Shown here: in pieces, positions 16,855 through 24,130 of the stretch
How positions within the stretch are numbered: the first letter of the stretch is position 1
How the letters are laid out: each line of letters opens with the position of its first letter
Assembly: GCA_934322085.1 (NCBI GenBank)
Contig: CAKRGF010000016.1
Location: forward strand, 1 to 58,693
Source: an uncultured Eubacterium sp.
GTDB lineage: Bacteria > Bacillota > Clostridia > Lachnospirales > Lachnospiraceae
Direction: 5' to 3'
DNA: 58,693 bases
Translations under genes and position numbers: made by a program
Notes under the pieces: generated by a model
Told to the model about the DNA's origin: nothing
The model's input: only the letters and a program-made list of their open reading frames with translations
Databases searched by the model: none

Positions 16855-16881
16855 TTATCGGACGAAGGCATAAAAACATTA
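16855..16881 (-). promoter_or_regulatory. Sigma-28 promoter of the flgM operon
   Basis: Minus-strand TAATGTTT (16874-16881), exactly 11 bp, TCCGATAA (16855-16862): 7/8 in each half to TAAAGTTT-N11-GCCGATAA. This is the best sigma-28 match in the window. It drives flgM-flgN-flgK-flgK-flgL-fliW-csrA. Confidence 0.85.
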
Positions 16882-16908
16882 ACGTAAATTTGAAAAAGTT
16901 TCATTTTC

Positions 16909-19191
16909 TTATTCAAGTGTAAGCGTATTCTGCATCAAATTCGCTTTCTGCCCCTTCGCCGCACGCTTGCGGTTTCGTACTCGGCGGGCATTTAAAGTCT
17001 TTCCTTCATATTCAAATGTTTCCGCAGCCGGATGAACAACCGTTGCAAATGCAACTGTATCCTCTTTCTCCAATGTAATTCCTTTTACGCCTCGGCTTGT
17101 CTTTTTGAGTTCGCTCACTTCGCTAAGCGGGAATCCAAGAGAAAGACCGTCTTTTGTCAAAAGAATTACTTTTTTTGTTCCGGTGAGAACATCGCTTGCC
17201 GAAAGCATTATTACACCAACTACTTCATCGTCCGCATCCAGTTTTGTCGCCGCAATCATCTGGCGTCCGGTCTCAAATTCCGCTCCGGACACTAACTTAA
17301 TATAACCGTTCTTTGTCACAAATAACAAAATGGACTCAAACAATTCTTCAAAGCTGACATAGAGAAGTCCTTCTTCGTCATTTTCCATTTTACACAGTGA
17401 GTGAATCAATGTACCCTTATCCTTCATCTTACATCTTGGCACTTTCTCCATCTTTACCTGATGCATATTGCCTTTGTCTGTAAAAATGCAGAGTTTATCC
17501 GTGTTCTTGATTTTCAGTACAAAACTGAAATCTTTCTTTGTTTCCTCGCTTGCCCGTCCAAATGCAGCCGCATCAATTGCCTTGGTATAGCCAAAGCGGT
17601 CAAAGCAGACATACAAATCTTCAATAACCACTTTTTCAACATAGGCTTTAGCCACCGTATCCATAAGGCTTGTCCGGCGCGGCGAATTAAAGATTTTCTT
17701 AAATTCACGAAGTCTTCCCTTAATAACTTTATAAAGTTCTTTACTGTCCGAAAGAACCTTTTCATACCCTGCAATATTCGCAATTAATGTATCATTTTCC
17801 TCATGAAGTTTTAAAATTTCAAGTCCGATTAACTTGCTCAACTGCATCGCAAGAATGGCATCCGCCTGATTTTCCGTAAAGGAAAGTGTGGCTGCTTCTT
17901 TTTCCGATGCCCTACTCTTAAACTTGATTCCCTCCGTAATTCCCTCGATGAGGCACGCCTTTGCCTGTTTCACGGAGGAAGAACCACGAAGGATTTCGAT
18001 AATCAAATCAATTACGTCAGTTGCTTTCATCAAACCTTCAACAATTTCCAGACGTTTTTTTGCCTTTTCCAAAAGGAACTGATACTCTCTCGTATACAAA
18101 TCCTCCTGGAATAAAACAAATTCCTCGATTAATGATTTCAGATTAAATACTTTTGGCTGTCCGGTTCCATTTTCTGTCGGACGAATTGCCAAAAGATTTA
18201 CGCCATAGGTATCCTCCATCTGGGATTTCTTATAAAGACCATTTAAAAGGTTGTCAATATCGCGTCCTTTTTTTACTTCGACAACGATACGAATTCCCTC
18301 TTTGGAGGACTCATCACGCACATCATAAATCTCATCAAATACTTTATCTTTTGCCAGCGCAGCTAAACTTTCCACGAGTTTTAATTTATTTCCGGAAATG
18401 GTGTAAGGAATTTCTGTGATAACAATGTTTGTTCTGCCGGCATCTCCTTTTTCAATTTCTGTGCGGGCACGCAGACGGATTTTTCCCTCTCCTTTTTCAT
18501 AAATATCCCGCATATCGGAAGCGTTGATAATGATTCCACCGGTTGGAAAATCCGGTGCCGGAATGTAATCCATCAATTTATCAATGGAAATTCCCGGTCT
18601 GTCCATGTACGCAATTACGGCATCTATGACTTCCGTCGGATTATGTGGCGGAATGTTTGTTGCCATACCGACAGCAATTCCTGTTGTTCCGTTAATTAAA
18701 AGGTTTGGCAGCGTGGCCGGCAGCACGGCCGGTTCTTTTTCACTGTCATCAAAGTTTGGTAAAAAGTCAACTAGACCTTTGTCCAGATTATCCAACAGCA
18801 TCATACCAGGTTTTGACAAACGTGCCTCGGTATATCGCATGGCAGCTGCGCCGTCTCCGTCAATCGAGCCGAAATTTCCGTGTCCGTCAACAAGCGGTGC
18901 ATTCAGCGAATAATCTTCTGTCATATGCACAAGCGCATCATAAATCGAACTGTCACCATGTGGATGGTATTTACCCATCGTATCACCGACAATACGCGCA
19001 CTTTTTCGGTGTGGCTTGTCCGGCGACAAACCAAGTTCTTTCATAGCATACAAAATACGGCGCTGAACCGGTTTTAACCCATCACGGACATCCGGGAGAG
19101 CACGTGCCACAATAACGCTCATTGCATAATCGCGGTAAGATGTTTTCATTTCTTCTGAAAAATCTAACTGTATAATATTTTCTTCACTCAT
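16909..19191 (-). CDS. parC: Type IIA topoisomerase A subunit, ParC-like
   Basis: The DNA-cleaving subunit of a type IIA topoisomerase (760 residues). The winged-helix and tower part is complete: ALPDVRDGLKPVQRRILYAM, the quinolone-determining stretch HPHGDSSIYDALVHM (Ser81 at the position of GyrA Ser83) and catalytic Tyr120 in AAMRYTEARL. The C-terminal beta-pinwheel is present (KLCIFTDKGNMHQVK, GYIKLVSGAEFE, KTSRGVKGITL). I cannot find a GyrA box (QRRGGKG) at the start of the pinwheel, which favours topoisomerase IV over gyrase. It follows parE by 15 bp and lies outside any dnaA-recF context. A gyrase paralogue remains possible. Confidence 0.8.
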   Translation of the reverse strand: MSEENIIQLDFSEEMKTSYRDYAMSVIVARALPDVRDGLKPVQRRILYAMKELGLSPDKPHRKSARIVGDTMGKYHPHGDSSIYDALVHMTEDYSLNAPLVDGHGNFGSIDGDGAAAMRYTEARLSKPGMMLLDNLDKGLVDFLPNFDDSEKEPAVLPATLPNLLINGTTGIAVGMATNIPPHNPTEVIDAVIAYMDRPGISIDKLMDYIPAPDFPTGGIIINASDMRDIYEKGEGKIRLRARTEIEKGDAGRTNIVITEIPYTISGNKLKLVESLAALAKDKVFDEIYDVRDESSKEGIRIVVEVKKGRDIDNLLNGLYKKSQMEDTYGVNLLAIRPTENGTGQPKVFNLKSLIEEFVLFQEDLYTREYQFLLEKAKKRLEIVEGLMKATDVIDLIIEILRGSSSVKQAKACLIEGITEGIKFKSRASEKEAATLSFTENQADAILAMQLSKLIGLEILKLHEENDTLIANIAGYEKVLSDSKELYKVIKGRLREFKKIFNSPRRTSLMDTVAKAYVEKVVIEDLYVCFDRFGYTKAIDAAAFGRASEETKKDFSFVLKIKNTDKLCIFTDKGNMHQVKMEKVPRCKMKDKGTLIHSLCKMENDEEGLLYVSFEELFESILLFVTKNGYIKLVSGAEFETGRQMIAATKLDADDEVVGVIMLSASDVLTGTKKVILLTKDGLSLGFPLSEVSELKKTSRGVKGITLEKEDTVAFATVVHPAAETFEYEGKTLNARRVRNRKRAAKGQKANLMQNTLTLE

Positions 19192-19206
19192 CTGATTTTC
19201 CTCCCG

Positions 19207-21135
19207 TTAAATGTCCAGATTGGCGTATTTCGCCTCATCCATAATAAACTGTCGTCTCGGTAGAACGTTACTTCCCATCAAAATATCAGTTACTTCATCG
19301 GCTTCTACCGTATCGCTGATAGATACCTGTGCTAAAATACGGCTCTCCGGGTCTAAGGTCGTCTCCCACAACTGCGTGTCATCCATCTCTCCAAGACCTT
19401 TGTAACGCTGCAATTCCAAAATCTTTTTCCCGGTCTTTCGGAATTTTTCAAGTTCAAAATCATTAAACAAATATTCGGATACTTTATTCTTTTTCTTACC
19501 CTTTTTATCTTCATACGATACCCGGTACAGCGGCGGCAGACCGCGATATACTTTTCCCTGATAAATTAGTTCGGGCATAAAGCGGTAGAAAAACGTAAGC
19601 AGCAGTGTACTGATATGTGCTCCATCGACATCGGCATCGGTTAAAATGATAATTTTATCGTAACGAAGTTTTTTAATATCAAAATTTTCACCGATTCCAC
19701 AGCCAAAAGCGGCAATCATTGTTTTGATTTCGTTATTTACTAAAATTTTCTCAAGCGGTGCTTTTTCTACATTCAAAATTTTTCCACGAAGCGGAAGAAC
19801 TGCCTGTGTTCTTCGGTTTCTCGCTGTCTTAACAGTACCACCCGCAGAATCACCCTCGACAATATAAATTTCACATTCCTCTGATTTTTTGGAAGAACAT
19901 GCTGCAAGTTTGCTTTTGGTGTCCACATCAAGAAGCTGTTTCATCACACCTTTTCTTGCTTTGTCACTAGCTGTTCTCGCCTTAAAGGATTTATGTACAT
20001 TTTCAAGAATTCGTTTTAACACTTCTACATTTTTATCAAAATAACGCTGTGCCTCACGGTTAAATACTTCGTCCACTGCGGTTTTTGCATCCGTATTACC
20101 GAGTTTGTTTTTCGTCTGGCTCTCAAACTGCGGGTCCGGATGTTTGATGGAAACAATCGCAACAAGGCCATTCCTGATATCTTTTCCGTCAAAATTATCT
20201 TCTTTATTTTTTAAGAAATTTAATTCTCTCGCATACTGGTTCATAATTCGTGTCAGTGCCGTTTTGAAACCGGTAACCAGCGTTCCACCGTCTGCGACAT
20301 TGATACGGTTACAGTAAGCGTTAATCTGCTCGCTGTAATTCTGCGTATACTGAAAAGCGACTTCCACCTCAATGTCTCCACTTTTTCCTTCTATATAAAT
20401 AACATCATCATGGAGAACCGCAGTATCACGATTAATGTACTTGATATAACTCTGGATTCCAAACTCCTCCAGATATGTTTGCTCTTCTCCCGTATGTTCG
20501 TCCTTGAAAACAATTTTGAGATTTTTATTCAAGTAAGCAATTTCTTTTAATTTTTTACGAATCGTCTCCGGCTTAAATTCTACTGTTTCAAAAATAGAAT
20601 CATCGGGATAAAAAGTAACTTTTGTGCCTGTCTTATTTTTCATGCAGGTTCCCACAACCGGCAAAAGTCCTTTTTCTAATTTTGTCACCGGCTTACCGCC
20701 ATCTTTATACTCATCCCGGTACACTTTTCCATCTCGTCTTATTTCCACAATCATATGGCTCGACAGCGCATTTACAACCGATGCACCTACACCATGCAGA
20801 CCACCGGAAACTTTATACACGTCACTGTTAAATTTACCACCCGCATGCAGTACGGTATATACGACACGTGCCGTCGGAATCTTCTTTGTCGGGTGAATGT
20901 CAACCGGTACGCCACGTCCGTTATCCTCGACAACAACGCCGCCATCTTTTAACAACGTCAAATGAAGTTCGTTACAAAATCCGGCAAGATGCTCATCAAT
21001 TCCATTGTCAAGGATTTCCCATATCATATGATGAAGACCTCTCGTTCCGGTACTTCCGATATACATTCCCGGACGTTTGCGAACTGCCTCTAACCCCTCT
21101 AAGATTACAATATCACTGCCGCTGTAATTGCTCAT
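19207..21135 (-). CDS. parE: Type IIA topoisomerase B subunit, ParE-like
   Basis: The ATPase subunit partnering the downstream gene (642 residues). GHKL ATPase motifs are in order: EAVRKRPGMYIGSTG, HHMIWEILDNGIDEH (Bergerat N-box), VEDNGRGVPVDIHP, GLHGVGASVVNALS. The Toprim part has CEIYIVEGDSAGG, VLPLRGKILNVEKA and IILTDADVDGAHI, and QRYKGLGEMD near the end. Pairing with a GyrA-box-less A subunit suggests ParE. A promoter TTGAAA-N17-TATACT lies about 70-98 bp upstream. AGAGG lies 7-8 nt before the ATG. Confidence 0.82.
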   Translation of the reverse strand: MSNYSGSDIVILEGLEAVRKRPGMYIGSTGTRGLHHMIWEILDNGIDEHLAGFCNELHLTLLKDGGVVVEDNGRGVPVDIHPTKKIPTARVVYTVLHAGGKFNSDVYKVSGGLHGVGASVVNALSSHMIVEIRRDGKVYRDEYKDGGKPVTKLEKGLLPVVGTCMKNKTGTKVTFYPDDSIFETVEFKPETIRKKLKEIAYLNKNLKIVFKDEHTGEEQTYLEEFGIQSYIKYINRDTAVLHDDVIYIEGKSGDIEVEVAFQYTQNYSEQINAYCNRINVADGGTLVTGFKTALTRIMNQYARELNFLKNKEDNFDGKDIRNGLVAIVSIKHPDPQFESQTKNKLGNTDAKTAVDEVFNREAQRYFDKNVEVLKRILENVHKSFKARTASDKARKGVMKQLLDVDTKSKLAACSSKKSEECEIYIVEGDSAGGTVKTARNRRTQAVLPLRGKILNVEKAPLEKILVNNEIKTMIAAFGCGIGENFDIKKLRYDKIIILTDADVDGAHISTLLLTFFYRFMPELIYQGKVYRGLPPLYRVSYEDKKGKKKNKVSEYLFNDFELEKFRKTGKKILELQRYKGLGEMDDTQLWETTLDPESRILAQVSISDTVEADEVTDILMGSNVLPRRQFIMDEAKYANLDI

Positions 21136-21204
21136 AAAGATAAACCTCTCATTCTAAAAGTAGCTTTTTATCGGCACTTATGCCTTTTTTGCTTAATAGT
21201 TATT

Positions 21205-21233
21205 AGTATAAAGCAAACATTTGTTTTTTTCAA
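21205..21233 (-). promoter_or_regulatory. Sigma-A promoter of parE-parC
   Basis: Minus-strand TTGAAA (21228-21233), 17 bp, TATACT (21205-21210), about 70 bp before the parE start. Nothing in the leader resembles a riboswitch. Confidence 0.6.
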
Positions 21234-21245
21234 GTACATCATGGG

Positions 21246-21472
21246 GTAGGTGGTGTCAAGTGTTTGGTGGCACTTTTTTTGTTTTCCGTAATTTCGTAGA
21301 AAAACTGGAATCCAAAGGAACTGGCAGCAAACACTTGACACACACCTGCTATCTCCTCCCTAGACAACTCTTTTTCTTTAATTTGTCCTATATGGTTGCA
21401 TTTTGGAGGCATTAGCCCGATTGAGTAAAGAAAATTGGGCTGTAAAACAACGTTTTTTGCCAATTTTCTTCT
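21246..21472. repeat. Gene-free stretch with two inverted repeats
   Basis: The 21.14-21.86 kb spacer holds no convincing gene. Besides the element described next, it contains an inverted repeat of about 20 bp (21246-21265 against 21331-21350, arms related to GGTGTCAAGTGTTT) and an 11-bp hairpin, AAGAAAATTGG/CCAATTTTCTT, near 21429-21472. The sequence AAACACTTG(A/G)CACA recurs near 37610, so the first may be part of a dispersed repeat. Confidence 0.45.
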
Positions 21473-21618
21473 TCATGGTTGTATTTTTTCAGAAAAAAGT
21501 AAAAAACTATGCAACTCTTTTTGAATATGACAGCAATTTAGGTTGCATGCACTTTCAAATAGTAATTTAAATCAAGAAAGATTTGACTAAATTAATTCAA
21601 TTGTAATTTTTCAAGAAA

Positions 21619-21750
21619 AGGTGTCCGCAAATTTCACCATGAAGGATTTTGAACACCGTCGGTGCGTAGAGGGCGTAGTATGCCCTCATGCACCGCTACG
21701 TGTGTTCACCTAAGCGGGAGTGTTCCTGAATGGGAAATTTGCGGACATCT
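21619..21750 (-). ncRNA. Candidate structured RNA element, copy A
   Basis: Read on the minus strand, an outer stem GTCCGCAAATTTC/GAAATTTGCGGAC (21734-21746 and 21623-21635) encloses CTCCCGCT (21713-21720), a TGAACAC/GTGTTCA stem (21702-21708 and 21650-21656), the sequence GTAGCGGT (21692-21699) and an inner hairpin CGGTGCATGAGGGC/GCCCTCTACGCACCG. The conserved single-stranded words and the order of stems are the same in copy B at 36.4 kb, while most stem sequences differ. CCGCT is complementary to AGCGG, so a pseudoknot or alternative pairing is possible. Strand is assigned by the shared core only; on the plus strand the outer stem is followed by seven T and could terminate transcription. Confidence 0.55.
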
Positions 21751-21789
21751 TTTTTTGAAAATGCAATGAACTTGATTTGCTTTGCCTTG

Positions 21790-21833
21790 TTGACAGGTTC
21801 GTCAAAAAAATTTATACTATGTAAATGACGAAC
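21790..21833 (+). promoter_or_regulatory. purC promoter with two inverted PurBox-like sites
   Basis: TTGACA (21790-21795), 17 bp, TATACT (21813-21818) is a near-consensus sigma-A promoter. Inverted copies GTTCGTCA (21797-21804) and TGACGAAC (21826-21833) flank the -10. They contain the CGAAC core of the Firmicute PurR PurBox. Repression by PurR under high purine supply is inferred. Confidence 0.75.
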
Positions 21834-21856
21834 ATATAAAAGATGGAGGTACCGCT

Positions 21857-22732
21857 ATGAGCGAATGGAAACCAATCAAAGAAGGTAAAGTACGAGAGAT
21901 TTACGACAACGGTGACAGTCTGATTATGGTCGCAACTGACCGCATCAGTTGTTTTGACGTAATTCTGAAAAACATTATTTCCAAAAAAGGAACTGTTTTA
22001 ACTCAGATGTCGAAATTCTGGTTTGACCTTACCGAAGACATTGTCCCAAATCACATGATTTCTGCCGACGTAAAAGATATGCCGGAATTCTTTCAGCAAC
22101 CAGCCTATGATGGCAACAGCATGATGTGCCGCAAACTGACTATGCTTCCGATTGAATGTATTGTGCGCGGATATATCACTGGCAGCGGCTGGGCAAGCTA
22201 TCAGAAGAACGGAACCGTATGTGGCATCAAGCTTCCGGAAGGTTTACAAGAATCCGACAAATTGCCGGAACCAATTTACACACCTTCCACAAAAGCTGAA
22301 ATCGGTGACCACGACGAGAATATCTCTTTTGAGCAAAGCGTTGATGTACTGGAAAAAGAATTTCCGGGCAAAGGAAAAGAGTATGCTGAAAAGCTTCGCG
22401 ATTATACCATCGCTCTTTATAAAAAATGCGCAGATTACGCGTTGAAAAAAGGTATTATCATTGCCGATACAAAATTTGAGTTTGGTCTTGATGAAAATGG
22501 AAACATCGTTCTCGGTGACGAAATGCTGACACCAGACAGTTCCCGTTTTTGGCCTGCCAAAGGATATGAGCCAGGTCACGGCCAGCCATCCTTTGATAAA
22601 CAGTTTGCAAGAGACTGGCTCAAGGAAAACGAAGGAAACCACGATTGGGAACTTCCAGAAGACGTTGCCAAGAAAACCATTGACAAGTATCTGGAAGCTT
22701 ATGAATTACTCACTGGCGAAAAATTAAAGTAA
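21857..22732 (+). CDS. purC: Phosphoribosylaminoimidazole-succinocarboxamide synthase (SAICAR synthetase)
   Basis: It catalyses the ATP-dependent coupling of CAIR with aspartate in purine synthesis. The 291-residue protein has KEGKVREIYDNGDSLIMVATDRISCFD at the nucleotide-binding start, PIECIVRGYITGSGW, and IIIADTKFEFGLDENGNIVLGDEMLTPDSSRFW with the typical DSSR(Y/F)W motif. GGAGG lies 6-7 nt before the ATG. It stands apart from other pur genes, followed after 32 bp by lysA. Confidence 0.96.
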   Translation: MSEWKPIKEGKVREIYDNGDSLIMVATDRISCFDVILKNIISKKGTVLTQMSKFWFDLTEDIVPNHMISADVKDMPEFFQQPAYDGNSMMCRKLTMLPIECIVRGYITGSGWASYQKNGTVCGIKLPEGLQESDKLPEPIYTPSTKAEIGDHDENISFEQSVDVLEKEFPGKGKEYAEKLRDYTIALYKKCADYALKKGIIIADTKFEFGLDENGNIVLGDEMLTPDSSRFWPAKGYEPGHGQPSFDKQFARDWLKENEGNHDWELPEDVAKKTIDKYLEAYELLTGEKLK

Positions 22733-22764
22733 TTCCCACTACATCATTTGGAGGAATTTTTACC

Positions 22765-24033
22765 ATGGAAAAGAAAACAATTTTAACTTTGGAGCAGGTT
22801 AAGGAAATCGAAAAAACTTATCCGACCCCATTTCATATTTACGACGAAAAAGGAATTCGTGAAAATGCCCGTGCTTTGAAGAAAGCATTTTCTTGGAATA
22901 AAGGCTATCGCGAATATTTCGCAGTAAAGGCAACACCAAACCCATTTATCCTTAAAATTTTACAGGAAGAAGGCTGCGGTGTTGACTGCTCCTCTCTGAC
23001 CGAATTAATGCTTTCAGAATCCCTTGGATTTCATGATAATGACATCATGTTTTCCTCAAATGTGACACCACTTGCTGAATATGAAAAAGCAAGCAAACTC
23101 GGTGCTTACATCAATCTGGATGATTTTACTCACATTGACTTTTTAGCAGAGAATGTCGGCATTCCAGAGACCATCTGCTGCCGTTACAATCCAGGCGGCG
23201 TATTTGAACTCGGTACAGACATCATGGACAACCCAGGCGATGCCAAATATGGCTTCACCAAAGAGCAGATGATTGAAGGCTACAAAAAATTAATGAAACT
23301 GGGTGCCAAAAACTTTGGTATTCACGCTTTTATTGCCAGCAATACCGTAAGCAACGAATACTATCCGACACTTGCCGGCATCTTGTTTGAACTCGCAGTT
23401 GAATTAAAGGAGAAAACTGGTGCTAATATTACATTTATTAATTTAAGTGGTGGTATCGGTATCCCATATACACCAGACAAAGAGCCAAACGACATTGCTG
23501 TAATCGGTGAAGGTGTCCGCAAACAGTTCGAGAAAATCCTGGTACCGGCCGGACTTGGTGATGTATCCATCTTTACTGAACTTGGCCGTTTCATGCTTGG
23601 ACCTTATGGCAATCTCGTAACAAAATGTATTCATCAGAAACATATTTATAAAGAATATGTTGGTTTGAACACTTGTGCCTGCGATTTGATGCGTCCGGCT
23701 ATGTATGGTGCTTATCATCATATTACCGTTCTTGGCAAAGAAAATGCACCATGTGACCACAAATATGATGTTACTGGTTCTCTTTGCGAAAACAACGATA
23801 AATTTGCTGTAGACCGTATGCTTCCAAAAATTGATATCGGAGATTATCTGGTTATCCACGATACCGGTGCTCATGGATATGCTATGGGTTATAACTATAA
23901 CGGCAAACTCAAATCGCCGGAACTTCTTCTCAAAGAAGATGGCAGTGTACAGATGATTCGCCGTGGTGAAACTCCACAGGACTATTTTGCAACATTTGAC
24001 TTCTGTGATATTTTAAAAGATATGAAATACTAA
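22765..24033 (+). CDS. lysA: Diaminopimelate decarboxylase
   Basis: A PLP-dependent fold-III decarboxylase making lysine from meso-diaminopimelate. It has PLP lysine motif YFAVKATPNP (Lys near 53), HAFIASNT, LSGGIGIPY (glycine loop for phosphate), ELGRFMLGPYG, and the C-terminal substrate motif GSLCENNDKFAVDRMLP with catalytic Cys. Length 422 matches the family; the divergence from short LysA forms (extra CDLMRPAMYGAYHH context) leaves carboxynorspermidine decarboxylase as a less likely alternative. GGAGG precedes the ATG. A strong terminator follows, so it ends the purC-lysA unit. Confidence 0.88.
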   Translation: MEKKTILTLEQVKEIEKTYPTPFHIYDEKGIRENARALKKAFSWNKGYREYFAVKATPNPFILKILQEEGCGVDCSSLTELMLSESLGFHDNDIMFSSNVTPLAEYEKASKLGAYINLDDFTHIDFLAENVGIPETICCRYNPGGVFELGTDIMDNPGDAKYGFTKEQMIEGYKKLMKLGAKNFGIHAFIASNTVSNEYYPTLAGILFELAVELKEKTGANITFINLSGGIGIPYTPDKEPNDIAVIGEGVRKQFEKILVPAGLGDVSIFTELGRFMLGPYGNLVTKCIHQKHIYKEYVGLNTCACDLMRPAMYGAYHHITVLGKENAPCDHKYDVTGSLCENNDKFAVDRMLPKIDIGDYLVIHDTGAHGYAMGYNYNGKLKSPELLLKEDGSVQMIRRGETPQDYFATFDFCDILKDMKY

Positions 24034-24050
24034 AATAGAATAATTTCAAA

Positions 24051-24107
24051 AAAAACAGGGAACAATGAGTGTGTCCGCACAAAAACCATTGTTCCCCCCG
24101 TTTTTTT
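24051..24107. terminator. Bidirectional terminator after lysA
   Basis: GGGAACAATG (24058-24067) pairs with CATTGTTCCC (24087-24096). Seven T follow on the plus strand and an A-run precedes the stem, giving a U-tract for the converging minus-strand gene as well. Confidence 0.88.
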
Positions 24108-24130
24108 ACCCTAATAAAAAAACTAACTCA

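Noticed and set aside
21168..21175. Sigma-28 promoter for parE
   Set aside because: The -10 word is perfect, but no acceptable -35 lies at 11 bp; it is mentioned only as a weak point under findings.
21239..21463. A 74-codon minus-strand frame in the parE-purC spacer
   Set aside because: No ribosome site and no domain; it is built over an inverted repeat, and its C-terminal residues come from the repeat arm.
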